From contig CM076947.1 in NCBI GenBank assembly GCA_039566865.1, positions 6,889,501-6,953,500 on the forward strand: a DNA stretch of 64,000 nt, written 5' to 3'. Positions 22,961 to 34,272 of this stretch are shown here, piece after piece (within the stretch, counting starts at the first letter, position 1; each line of letters starts with the position of its first letter). This DNA comes from Aurelia coerulea. Lineage: Eukaryota > Cnidaria > Scyphozoa > Semaeostomeae > Ulmaridae. The position numbers and the translations under genes are program-made. Under the pieces are notes generated by a model, which did not search any database, was not told the DNA's origin, and saw only the letters and a program-made list of their open reading frames with translations.

Positions 22961-23785
22961 TGATTTTTAGAAAATGAATTCTTCCTTCGAATTCATTTTT
23001 GCTCTTGGATGTTCCAATGGCAATGTCGCCTCCCATTCGGGCCTTTGTATCTCGATGTTTCGGCTTTTAGGATGGGAATCTTCCTTCATAGATAGCTCAC
23101 ACTCTATAGCAACGATGAAATTTCTAAATTCTTTGGAAAGGAAGGTAGAACGGAACATCTTCTCGCACGCCCTGCGCCCGCCATTTTCTTTTAGCTGTTT
23201 AGGCCATAGTCAAAGAGACGAGATTTTAGTTCAAAAAGACAGACATGCAAAATAAGGAAACTCTACAAACCTGCTCTTAGTCTTTCTACAGACACTTTTC
23301 AATGCTCGAATTGTTGCCTTTTTCCAGAAACAATTTGATTTCATATACTTTCTTGGCTTGATGAGATTGTACACTGGTTGCAGAGACCTTCTTCTGTCGT
23401 TGATCGTCACAGAAAAAGAATGAATTTGGGCGCCAAAATGTCAAATGACATTTTGAACAAAGGGCTCGCGTTGCGGTGCGACCTCTACGGGGGAGAGATG
23501 CGTGAATGGCTGGATGGGCGGGAGGGGGGATTCGTGTTGCCAGTGTTGCGGGATGGGGGCTTTCGGTTTCTGTGTCGGTGTCGCGTTTACATTTACCATC
23601 ATTTTCATATCTGACCATGTACTAAATTGCATCGCGTCATGAGACCATAAACTCTCGAGTACCGAATGGTAATCCCCACCCTTATTAAACATTGAAAAAT
23701 TGTCTAACGCCCCCCTTTTATAATTCTTGAAAAATTAACATGATATTGAAAATAATTTTTTAATAATTTTACAAATATAAAAAAG

Positions 23786-23953
23786 ATACGCGTTTAACCA
23801 AGAAAAAGGCTATCTACAAATTTTTCTAGCCTCCCGCCGAATGTTCCAATCCCCCTTCCCCTTATATTATCATATCGTACCATTTCCGAAACCCCGACCC
23901 CTCCCCTAAATTCTCTCACGACCCCTCGTTTATTCGGTTCGTGAGAGTATATA
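23786..23953 (+). repeat. Dispersed repeat, copy 1 (partner at 42228-42388)
   Basis: AGATACGCGTTT, GAATGTTCC followed by runs of C, CATTTCCGAA...CCCGA, and CGTTTATTCGGTTCGTGAGAGTA occur in the same order as in 42228-42388. The family is unknown; there are no clear terminal repeats. Confidence 0.6.
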
Positions 23954-25116
23954 TGTGGAATTTCTTCTGTTGGAAATCTTAAAAATGTTGAGTGTGAATC
24001 TCTTCAACTGGAATTGATCAGAAATTCTGCGTGTACTTTTCCCACAATGGAAATTTATAGGAAACTGTGGGTGCTAATTTCCCTTTCGGAAACTAATTGG
24101 AAATGCGAGAGTCTCCCGACTTAGAAATTGGTGGAAATTTGCATATTTCTTGCCGTGCTTCAGACTTTTAGGTGACAACTGTGATTTGAGAAACAAGTGT
24201 AGAACAACAACAAGAACAAAGGCAGGTGCTGACAAACACCTTTTCATGAACCTTGCAATACGTGACAGAGTTGCTGGTAAAGCTGATGCAAACTATGGCT
24301 ACCATCCTGAAAAGAGTTGTTGCCCCTCAATGTTTTTACCAAGTATAGAGGATAATCATCATCTTCGAAGTGAATTCAAAATAATTGTTGGACGTGTCAT
24401 CAAGAATCATGTCAAGGAGATGGATTGGCTTGAAAATGTCATACCAGATCATATTCCACATGAGAATTCAAAGCTAATGAAACAAAAATCAGAAATTGTA
24501 AGTTACTGTATGATATAGTTACAGTAAAGAAGTCTTGTCACAACAAAAACTCATATGGGAATCATATGTACTTGCTTGTTGTTGGCATGTACAGTACAAC
24601 ATGGGGTCTGTTGGGAAGCCTTTTTCCTTTTTATCAAATGATTGATAAGACTCATTTTGAACACTTTTCAGTTTGTGACAATACCTCTTTAATCCTTTCA
24701 AAACCATGCATTTATCATGTTTCAAAAATGTTCAGCTTTAATATTTTAAGCGCTTCAAAAATGTGAATAGAAATAAATATCACAAATTAGACCGCCCAAT
24801 CCCCACCAGTTATATTTAGAATGTGCATGCTTGCTGTCCAAAACTATAAAGCTAAAATATGGCATTTTAAGAGAAAGATTTCTTTTGGTCAAGTGAATGA
24901 AATTCATCTATGAGCTGAAAGGATTCTCAGCAATTTTATATTATATTCTATAAGAATTTGTACAGATGAAGAAAAAGAAAGACAAGCAGGAATATATATA
25001 TATTTATATACTATTTTTGACCGCATGGTCATCATCAGGAGTTTGAGGAATCTAATAACTCAAGAATTTTTACTTTTATATGTATAATTCTGTATAGTAC
25101 TGTACTGTATGTGAAT

Positions 25117-25814
25117 TAGGGCTGTCCAAATGACAGATTATAAGTATTCGAATATTCGGTGCTAATTTTACCGAATATTCGGTTATTCGGCGAATAGGGG
25201 CGTGGCTAGGGCGTGGTTCAAAGAAGTTTAAAATGTTGGTAGTATGGAGTAGATCAATCAATGTATGGCAAATTCTCTTATCACCTTTGGTCCAGCTACA
25301 GTGCTACAGCCTGCTAGGGGATAACCAAATGAAGTTTGCCTGCACGCACGCAGGCTAAATAAAGCTTGCTACATCACATTATTGTGCTTCATTTTTTCAC
25401 CCATAAAATAGCAATGCAATGGAGGAATACAACAAGCTAACAATACCTGATTGTTTTACATAACAATATCCTTGCCACTGCCCCTGTGTCACTATCCGCC
25501 TACTGTCTAGACAATACAGTTTGATCCATTCAATCAGTCACGCAGTCACACTATTCGCAATATTCGCTTGTCATTCTATTCGGATTATTCGCTATGTCAA
25601 CCTATTCGGTTTCTTTGACTGATCATTTTGCATTCCAACCAGTCGACTAGTCATACTATCCGAATAATCGATCAATTCGACTGGTCATTCAATCCGAATA
25701 ATCGTACTATTCGGACTATTCGGTTGGCAGCGAATAATTGTTGCGCTTCACTGCTATTCGAATAGTGATCAGATAACCGAATAGCGATTATTCGACCTTC
25801 GGTGGACAGGCCTA
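25117..25814. repeat. hAT-type MITE with ATTCGAAT-rich body
   Basis: The ends are inverted (TAGGGCTGTCC left; GGACAGGCCTA right). The flanks ATGTGAAT (25109-25116) and GTGTGAAT (25815-25822) match at 7 of 8 bases, an 8-bp duplication as made by hAT transposases. The interior is packed with CGAATATTCGG/CGAATAATCG palindromes. It lies in the intron before the 25940 exon of the transposase. Confidence 0.75.
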
Positions 25815-27797
25815 GTGTGAATCCACATTATTTTACTATATTTTACCAAGCTCAAGAAATCATAAAGTTTCTGTCAGAACAGTAATTTTTCTAAAAAAGT
25901 TTTAAAGATAGGCATTATAGAATTAGTTTTTTCTCTCAGGTAAGCTTGGGTGTATTGGAACTCAATGAAAATGATAGCCATGATATTGTGTCCATTATGG
26001 AATATCTGCAAAGCTATGTGCCTGGCAACACTACTGAAAATCATAGTGCTACTTTAAGTGGTGGTGATTTGTTAACACTGGAGAGAGAATTGCATGCCCA
26101 GGATGATCGCTGCAATTCCAGGAACCCAAAGGCATGCCTACAGGGTTTAATGCCATGCATGGAAGACTTTCATACATTTGGCAATTTCTTAGGGGTAAGC
26201 AATAGCAATTTTGCAAATGACAAACTTTATATCATGTGTATGTGGAATTTAATTGTTGCATGTATATGATGTAATGAAGAATTCTTGTTTTGCTATAAAA
26301 TTCATCATTGTTTATTTACTTTAATAACATAAATGGATTGATATTCATGGCACTGGTTCAGTTACTATATGGGTTTACATTATTAACTAGTAGTACTGGC
26401 CTTAATGTTAACATGTCAAGAAATCTTAAGAATTTTCAAGAATTCTTCACAGTATGATGAGAATTCTTGAACCATAAGAATTCTTGACTGTAATGTTTTT
26501 GAAGAAGAATTCTTAGGAAACTACAAAAATACTAACAAGGAGACCAATGTGTACAAAGTGTATTCTGTATATACGATACGTACTATTTACAGGGATCCTG
26601 TGTATAGCTTTGATTTCCTTTTGAGTTTCTGAAATTATTAGTGATAAATTTACAATTGTGTCATCCATTCCAAAGTGCTGACTGTTTGTCTTTGTGACAG
26701 GGGTGTAAAGAAGTGAAAATAGACAACATTAAGTAAAACTGTATGTTTCTTAGGTTGTGTGGCGCATTTTATTGGAAAAAAACAGTGCAAGTGATGTTGG
26801 TACATTATATCAAGCCAAGAACTTCTTGAATGCAGTGAATATGCCACTTAACCCAATGGATGATCCAGATGCAAGTTATGATCTTTTGGCCACTTTTACG
26901 CATGCCCTTGTCCTGTCATGTTATGAGACAGTTAAAACACAACTACCCCAAGTACCTTGCTTACCCATTGAGCAAGAAGCAATCAAAGAGCAACTTTTGA
27001 ATGGCATTGTTGACAATTTTGCCCTACCTAAAATTCCTGACTTTGGTAGCGCTAGTGGCTACAACTGCCAGCACTGCAGCAAAAGCTACAAAAGAGCAAA
27101 ATCACTTTTCAACCACATACAATCAAAGCATAATAACCCAGGATTAACGAGGAAAGAATCCAGTGACAACGATGATTCTATCTACAACTACTCCCGTAAT
27201 GCATTAGCACTGGGACTACTCGCAAAAGATTTTATAGATGCAAGAAAACATGGTGATGGGCTGCGCATAATCCGTTTGTACAAAGTGCTCCTTCTCTTCT
27301 TCAAATTAGAAGCACGACATAAATATTCATTTTATAGTTTATTCACTTTGGCACAAGTGCACTATCTGTTACCCCCCAAACTTGCATATGAGCTAGTTTG
27401 GAACAGAACAAACAACACCCAAGGCAAGATTGATAACAATGTAGAAAATGATAGAACGGTTGAGCACCATGTCAAGACCTTCAAAATGGACTGCAAGGAC
27501 TTTCAGGGCAAAGTATCTTCAAAGAGTATCCAAAGGGCCAGTCACAGTTACAATCAGATGAATAAAGTTATGGACAGTTTTGACAAGGCAGCATCATTGA
27601 AGAAACCATCTGGTAGGCATTCAAAACCAGATATTAGCAATGATATAAGAGATCTTTCAAGACAGTTTGTAGCAAAAAAAATCTTTGAATATATTCCAGG
27701 AAGAGAGCACCAGGCATTTCCAGGATTCAAGAAGAATGTTTTGGAACAAATTGACGCCGTAGCTGTTTCCAAATGGATGAAGAAGAAACTCAAATAA

Positions 27798-29360
27798 TTC
27801 CAGTCAATGAAAGTTTTCAATCAGTTTCAGGAACCCCTGATAGATCACTAAAAGCTAGCACTGGCTTATTATTTGTCCTGGCACTTAACATTAAGCAAAA
27901 CTATCAAAAATTAGGCATCAATGGAAAAATCACAAAGAGCAGAGTTTACACTTCAAGAGGTGCAGTATTTGAGATTCGAGCTCAGTAATGAGGGTTCTTA
28001 CTCAAGTTGTAGAGAAATCAATTTAGGCCATCTGAAAGCCTACAGTTTACCTCTTCCTGTTGTCAAAGATCTTTCAATTGATGCCTAATTTTTGATAGCT
28101 TTGCTTCATCATAGCAAGGGAGGACAGTTTATAGACCAAATGCATAAACTATTGAAAGACTTAAATAGATATGGAATAACTAATTACTGTAAAAGCTATA
28201 TTGAGCCCCCATGGAAGGGGGCTTATCTAATTTCAGATACTATGGAGGCTTCTTAGAGAGGGGGCTCATTTACAAAATGGAATGACAAGGATACAGTATA
28301 TATGATAGCTTTTCAGTTCGTTTACCCCATGTTTTGCGGTTCAGTGCACAACTTTACAAGTCAAATACATCAATTTGACACTAATTAAAGGTGCCCTGAA
28401 GCGAAATTTTTATTAAGGCACTATCAGATGATAAGAAATCCTGTTTAAATTCCTTTGATATCTCATTTCATTTTCAAGTTAACCACTGATTTTATGTTTC
28501 AGCTGATGATGCCATTTTGTTTGCAAATGACCAGGATAACATATGGAAATATACAGTAGCTGTCTGTATATGATGATATTTGAAAGATTAAAGTAGTAGG
28601 AAAAATTTCAGCTGAGCGAAATAGATTTAATATAAATTGCCTCATGACTTAATATGATGTTTAGAAAGGCATGTTGATTGTGCAAGTTTTTTAATTAGAT
28701 TTCTTTTTGGAAACATGGTCAGCCTTGTATACTTTCTTTACTTTTTGCAAACAAAATGACGTCATCAGTTAAAGGCAAAGTTAAAGGTATCAACAAATGT
28801 TAAACGGTATTTTCTATCATTCAACGGCACTATTCATTTGCATCAATAAAAATTCTCGCTTCAGATTTGCAAACTTGTTCAGCTAAATGAATGGAAAATC
28901 TTGGGTGACTTCTGGGATTAGATGATTAGATATATTGGGGTGGGGTTAGTTAATATTTTGACTCAGATAGTAGGGGCTTATTAGAGAGGCGGGCTTAATA
29001 GATATATCACTAATAGATCAAGCTTGTGCGGTACTGTAACTTTAAGTTTTGACACAGCCCTGGTGACATGGACTAAGAACTTGTGATAATCTGGCAAAAT
29101 CCAAATAATTTTTAGTGAATGCTTTTGTTGGGAAATATGCATCAAATTTTGGTCAAGAACTTTGATTGGAAATATTGGAAACTAAGACAATTTTAATTCA
29201 ATGCTTGTTATCAACATCTGGACAAACATGGAATCAGGTCAATACATTGTTCTGTTTTTCCACCTTTCATATACCATACAGTATGTATAAAAAGCTAACA
29301 GTTTCTTACTTGAGGTAATAATAAAATGTATTGCCATCTGTACATGCTTTTATCTTGGAA
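27798..29360. other. Non-coding spacer between the convergent Academ-like genes
   Basis: No gene seen. A possible MITE spans about 28188-29037: TTACTGTAAAAGC at the left and GCTTGTGCGGTACTGTAA at the right are roughly inverted, with GAGCCCCC/GGGGGCTTA motifs just inside each end. No target duplication could be assigned. Confidence 0.4.
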
Positions 29361-32155
29361 TTAAATTGATTCATCACTGGATGATGAAGGCAGTCTTGAC
29401 CTGTATCTGTATTGTAGATTGATGAAATTATCTGAATCACAAGAATCTTCTGATTTCTCACTTTCTGATTTCTCACTTTCTGATGTTTCACATGAAATAT
29501 CTGAGGTGGGCAATTCTGCAGCGACTTCACTTTCAGGCAAAGAAACTCCAGGAATGTTGATATTTACAAATGAATCAATGTTCAAAGCTTCAGTGACAAT
29601 TTTCCACAGAGGTGTGCACAGATCACTGCTCAGGATAGATGAGAACCTCATTACATCTTTAGGCTCCTTAATTTTCATGCAGTTGCTAATTATCTCATCA
29701 ATTGCTTTCCTTGGAAAGCCAGATGTTATTTCACTCCCTGTGTACATCTCTGAGGTTGGCTTTGTAATTGTCAACCTATATTGCCGTAACTCTTCCTTCA
29801 ATTCAGTTTGTGCTGTGTCTGACAGGACCGCATTAGTAGCACATGGCTGCAATGATACTTCCTTGCGTATCCGTTTTTCAAAGGATAACAAAACTTCACG
29901 TTCTTTGGAACATGCCTTATTATTCAAACCACAATAACATTTCTTGCAGCAAATGTCACAGCAATTATGAATTGGTGAAACTTTTTTGTATGGACCTGAG
30001 AATTGTTGGTAAATGAGTTCCTGTCTACATTTTTCCGTGTTTGTGTAATAGTCCTTCATTGCAGCAGAAACTCTCGAACGAGTTGCGCTTGCGACATCAT
30101 TTAACTCATCGCAACCCTGACCTGACATCTGATGTGGAATAGAATCTAGTACAGTATCCAGTAGTTATTAATCGTTTGTAGTGTAGTCGTAGTTAGCTGA
30201 ACGTTGCGTGTCTTTTATATTGGCCATGGGGTAGTCATTGTCTTTCGCTCCCCATGGCATCGTACTTGTAGTGTCGTATAGTAATTAGAAAGGTATAGTT
30301 AAATGTAAAATGCATTGTAAATTTTTATATTTGTATAAAAAAAAAAAAAAAAAAAAAAAACTCTCTTTGAGTTTACACATCTTGGATTCATTATCAGCAA
30401 TGCATAGCTTTGTTCCCCATCTCTGCCAGCTCTTCCAGTTTCTTGGCAATAGTTGTCAATATCAGAAGGAGGACCAAAGTGTATGACCAATCTCAAGCCT
30501 TTGCAATCAACGCCCATTCCAAAAGCAATTGTGGCAATAAGAACTCTTACTGATCCATTAGCATCTGCAAATGACTTTGAAATGTATTCCTTCGCTGCAT
30601 CCTCTGCCTTTCCTTGGTACTTTTCATATGGTTTTATGTCTGGAAAATTATTCTCTCAGATCACTATCAAACAATCTGTACAATGAACGAGCAGTGTTTA
30701 ACCGTTGACAAAAAATTATAGTTCTCTCTGTGTTGTACCTGTTTCCTTTCAAATCTTCAATGAGTGGTTTGAATATTTCTTCTATGTTATCATGTTTCAT
30801 TCTTATCACAGAATAATGGATGTTGGCTCTGTGAGGTGACTGGATAATTTTAAGTGGGTTCCTCAATTCAAGATGTCTTATTATAGTTGCAGTGGTTGCC
30901 TTTGTAGCTGTAGCTGCCATTGCTACATACGGAATTATATGATCAACCATCCACAATGAGCGGAGCTCAGCTAGCTGTCCATACATATGACGAAATCTTC
31001 TCATATTTTGACTTTGAGTTCCCCTGTAAATAATGATGCATAATCAGAAGGGTTGATTTTTTATATAAGATACGATATAGATATATATATATATATATAT
31101 ATAATATATTTGCAATTCTACTTCCCTACATTAATCCTACTACCCTAAATTACAATTAATTTTTATTAGAAATGAATTTGAGCCAGCACTGAAAGTTAAT
31201 CAAAATTATCAGATTTTTATAACTCAAGAGTTTATTACCAGTTTCTTACCAGTTCCATAACAATCTTCATGTTTACTACATGCGCCCTCATCAATATTTT
31301 AAAACAAAGTTTCTTGAAGCCTTTTTACTCAAGTATCTTGGGAGTAATATGATACAGGAAACAAATGAATTAATTAAAAGTATTATAAGGGTTTCCTCTT
31401 TCAGAATTAATAGCTTCACAAGTTATATTTTTCCAAAGCTGGAGTTTCTTAATTTTTTGGTGATCTTTATAGGTGAGTTTCTTGATAAGAGCTTTCTTAC
31501 AAAAAAATGTGCATCTGATATGATTTTGAAATTCAGAACTAGGAAATCATCTGTCAGAATGCACTCAGAATGCCCATAATGAAATGATGAAATAACTATA
31601 CAACAGCATCCCCTGGAAACAACTTTTTTTGAAACATGATTCAAAATTCCTTGTACTATAATAAAAAGATCACATGATAATCTTGTAACTTTCATCGATC
31701 ACAACACATGATAATCTTCTTTGGAATTCAGGCGACTTCAAAACACTTCTGAAGTTGCTTGACATGATACTTTCGGGGGATCCAAATAGAAATCTGTAAT
31801 TTCCCATCAGAACTTGTTTTGTCGTTACATCTGGATCTGAAAGTGACAGGCTGCAAATTTCTTTCTCTGTTAATCTGCGTACTTGATCCCGCATCAATGA
31901 AATCAGAGGAGAAACTATGAGCACAAAATTGTCCTTCTCCAATTCTGCACTTTTAGGCCATTCCTTCTTCAGCTTTTCCTGCACGGCAAACGGGATCAAC
32001 TGGAAAATAAGGGACTTTCCTGACCCAGTAGGTGCTGCTACGAAGACATCTTGACCTTGAAGAACAGCAAGCACACCATTGCGCTGAAAATCTTCAAGTT
32101 TTTCGTAGCCAAGTTTATCGCACGTAAAAGAAACAAAATCTTCATACGCCGCCAT
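29361..32155 (-). pseudogene. RecQ-type DNA helicase gene of the Academ-like element
   Basis: Exon 1 (32155-31674) starts with ATG and has Walker A APTGSGKS at residues 41-48 and the Walker B variant DESY near 154 (usual form DEAH). Exon 2 starts at 31023 after a TTTACAG acceptor and carries MAATATKATT, IIFCQRLNTA, IATIAFGMGVD and motif VI (QETGRAGRDG). It then has a Cys-rich RecQ zinc region (NCCDICC) and a Ser/Glu-rich tail ending at 29361. RecQ proteins unwind DNA 3' to 5'; here it probably helps transposition. A one-base frame change near 30650 and a 282-bp insertion (30076-30357) disrupt exon 2. The coding frame rejoins exactly when the insertion and one copy of its duplication are ignored. 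Confidence 0.85.
30076..30357 (+). mobile_element. A-tailed retroposed insertion with 8-bp target duplication
   Basis: AAACTCTC occurs at 30068-30075 and again at 30358-30365. Between them lies a sequence starting GAACGAGTTGCGCTTGCG and ending in a run of about 23 A, related to 281-415. Near its 3' end GCCATGGGG and CCCCATGGC can form a 9-bp stem. It sits in reverse orientation in the helicase exon. No Pol III boxes are evident, so it may be the 3' end of a LINE or a LINE-dependent short element. Confidence 0.85.
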
Positions 32156-32307
32156 TGTACTACTTCCTCAGTCAGTTCAACATTTCTGCTCTTCCCTCCC
32201 CCGTCCCTCGAAACATCCTTCCATTTTCCAAGGCTGTCATTGGTCAGCTTCAGACTTCAAAGGAGTTGCCGGCGGACAATATTTTGTCCGTCTGATAGCA
32301 ACAAACA

Positions 32308-32470
32308 CATGCAGCCTCGCTTTGGTGGACGAGTATTACAAGTCTCTCTCTCCTCCTCTCCTTTTCTTCTTTTTTTCTTCATTTTTATTCAGGTTTCGTC
32401 ATTTTCAGTGGACTTGCTTTTTCCAGACAATTCGGACTAAACAAGAGAGAGAGACTTGTAGCAAGTCCAG
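32308..32470 (-). repeat. Right terminal inverted repeat of the Academ-like element
   Basis: Reverse complement of 14869-15047 with a shorter, different middle. The helicase ATG at 32155 is 153 bases inside this arm, so the arm probably overlaps the helicase promoter, as the left arm does for the transposase. Confidence 0.85.
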
Positions 32471-32845
32471 GTGAAGGCAGGTTATTCACGTTTAATGGGA
32501 GAAGAAGACACGGGACGACTTTTTGATATTTTCAAATTTCAGGACGTTTTATTTTGTATAGAGACGAGACAGCAAGGGGGGATTTTAAAGTTGTTATGAT
32601 AGTTAGTAAGAGGCAGCAAGACAGGAGAAAAGCTTCATTATTGCAGTAATCGATTTAGGATGAATGCAACAGCTTCTCGCAGCAGTATTTTGCAAAGGAA
32701 ATATATCCGTTCCAAAAAGGAACGTCATTTTTTGTTATGCAATAATATTAGAGCTGCCAGTTAAGCACTGCAAGAGACCAATGAAAAGATGTTGGTAATT
32801 GAAAAGGGTTTATTTCCAGTTCTCTTATATTTACACAACCACCAT
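32471..32845. other. Non-coding flank right of the Academ-like element
   Basis: I see no gene, terminal repeat or strong signal here. Confidence 0.5.
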
Positions 32846-33592
32846 CTATGCATCCATCTCTCGCAGGACCTCCAAAACTGTTCCGAAGGCCCTCTTGGAG
32901 GAGCTGACCTCATACCAATAATGAGGGCTGGCAGCCCTCTTCTCTCCTCTCCTACTGCCCCTTTCCTCTCTATATCTACTCTCATACCTATATGAGTCCC
33001 TGTCCCTTCTGTCCCGTCTTTCTTCTCTCCTCTCGTCCCACTTGTCCCTTCTCCTCCTCTCACGCCTGTCTCCACCAAGGACAATCCTCAATTTATCATG
33101 TTCCCTGTGAATAAAATATTAACTGTTATATAGTTGGTCTCAGCCATGAAATGTGAGGTGATATGAAAGGGAATCTCTCATTTGTTTCATTGAGTGAAGG
33201 CGATGTTGATGAGCATCCTCTCATTCTATGCGTGCTACTTTTTCGCAGCAAACATATCTGTTTTAATGTTATAATTGTGTAAGTCTCCAACTATTACAAA
33301 TTAGCAAAATGGTGTTTGGTTTACAAAATCAATAAGGTGAAAAGACAGATTGGTGAGTCACGGATACAGGAAGCTGTTCCCTTTAGGAAAGATCAGTACA
33401 ACTTAAAACGGATGCATGATGCATTTACCAGGATTTTAAGAATAATCATAAAAGTTCTAACCTTGTTCTCTCCAATCTTTCTCTGGTGTCCACAGCACCC
33501 AAGTGAAACTCCCTGTGCTGCTGCACAGAGAGTTTCTTTGCTGCTTTATATTTAAAGAAAGTGACGCCTTTATCGTTTGGCCAGTAAATTTT
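32846..33592 (-). CDS. Two exon-like pieces encoding an Arg/Glu-rich tail
   Basis: On the minus strand a TTTCTTTCCACAG acceptor precedes 33592. The piece runs to 33462 (HREFHLGAVDTRERLERTR), followed by GTTAGA. A second acceptor, TTATTCACAG, precedes 33114, and the frame continues through DKLRIVLGGDRRERRRRDKW and RD/RE repeats to the stop at 32846. The join keeps the frame (phase 2). R/D/E-rich tails are common in splicing factors, but I do not recognise the protein. The upstream piece is also part of the uninterrupted frame of the P-loop ORF, so a fused transcript is possible. Confidence 0.4.
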
Positions 33593-33880
33593 CTGTGGAA
33601 AGAAATCAATGACAAATTGAAACAGCGTGCACTGTGTCTGATACATCCTTTGACAGTTGCATTTGGAATGATGGCTCTGTTTTGTCAACATATTTTGCAA
33701 GATACCGGGTGCGCCAAAATAAACTATGCACGTTTGGCAGGCCATCTTCTTTGACGAGTCTTTGACAATGAATTCATAGTAGCGCAATAACTTTAAAACC
33801 CAAGTTGTTTTTCCACTTCCACTAACTCCAGATACTATCATACTAAAGGGTGACATAAATCTTAAATCTGCTTCATCCAT
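33446..33880 (-). CDS. P-loop NTPase fragment
   Basis: The frame from ATG 33880 begins with SPFSMIVSGVSGSGKTTWVLK: a hydrophobic strand, then Walker A GVSGSGKT, then a helix. This N-terminal arrangement is like that of genome-packaging-type ATPases of Polinton/adenovirus-like elements (family knowledge; a distant match I cannot score). After about residue 55 the protein no longer looks like an ATPase. At 33703-33724 the DNA reads CCGGGTGCGCCAAAATAAA, similar to a mariner-type terminal repeat, so the gene is probably truncated by an insertion. A CTATAAATAG box lies at 33883-33892, too close to this ATG to drive it normally. Confidence 0.5.
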   Translation of the reverse strand: MDEADLRFMSPFSMIVSGVSGSGKTTWVLKLLRYYEFIVKDSSKKMACQTCIVYFGAPGILQNMLTKQSHHSKCNCQRMYQTQCTLFQFVIDFFPQKIYWPNDKGVTFFKYKAAKKLSVQQHREFHLGAVDTRERLERTRLELL

Positions 33881-33930
33881 CGCTATTTATAGATTTTGCA
33901 AACCTTTTCTTTGTGTTGCGATAGATGCTT

Positions 33931-34190
33931 TTATCGACTCTTTTTCCTTCCTTTTCTAGTCTTTCTCTTCCCGACCTTAACTCGCTTAATAGTCTTGCGA
34001 ACTTTAGGTTTCTTAGCAGACGTATGCAAATGACTTGCATTTGAAGTCCCTAAACGCTGATATTGCTTCCTTTCAAAGACAATTGGCGAATAACGTTCTC
34101 GTTAAGTTTTCGCTTTCCTCCAGCACCAAACAACTTTGCTATGGCCTGAACCGCTACGGGAATCAACGTTGCAGCAGCAATGGCAGCCAT
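33931..34190 (-). CDS. Small highly basic protein in two overlapping frames
   Basis: Frame 1 (34190-34050, 46 codons) starts with a hydrophobic, alanine-rich helix (residues 1-22) followed by GAGGKRKLNE. Frame 2 is open from 34101 to 33931 (56 codons, no ATG) and ends in a lysine/arginine-rich tail (KTIKRVKVGKRKTRKGRKK). An amphipathic N-terminus followed by a DNA-binding-like tail recalls small core or cement proteins of adenovirus-like particles in chemistry only. Either a one-base shift has split one gene, or the frames are expressed separately. It is immediately upstream of the P-loop ORF on the same strand. Confidence 0.45.
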
Positions 34191-34272
34191 GATATCATAA
34201 AATACACACAAATGAAACTTCAATATCATAAATCATATTTATAAACCTTTTTAACTTGAATTACAATTTAAG

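Larger units (their letters stand above)
15110..27797 (+). pseudogene. DUF6589-like transposase gene, five exons, two nonsense codons
   Basis: Exons that join in frame: up to 15667 (start near 15110; the ATG at 15118 is in another frame), 16129-16840, 24172-24497, 25940-26194 and 26754-27797, all with GT..AG introns. Exon 1 has a Cys cluster (CVLC...CKNC), ZAD/Cys8-like. Exon 3 starts with the GDNCD motif, exon 4 has GGDLLT...PCMEDFHT, and exon 5 has HKYSFYSLF and a DUF6589-type helical C-terminus. These Asp residues are the likely DDE-type catalytic set. Exon 5 also holds a C2H2 finger (YNCQHCSKSY...HIQSKH). TGA at 16441 and TAG at 16831 interrupt exon 2. Intron 2 has grown to 7.3 kb by insertions. 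Confidence 0.78.
14869..32470. mobile_element. 17.6-kb Academ-like DNA transposon (transposase + RecQ helicase)
   Basis: The two ends are inverted copies starting CTGGACTTGCTACAAGTC (left from 14869; right ends at 32470). Inside, a DUF6589-like transposase gene on + (15110-27797) and a RecQ-type helicase on - (32155-29361) converge. A transposase joined with a superfamily II helicase in one element is the defining content of helicase-type Academ transposons described in animals and fungi. I could not find matching 3-4-bp duplications at the ends (ATT left, GTG right), so the exact termini or later changes need checking. Both genes are broken, so the copy is not autonomous. Confidence 0.8.
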
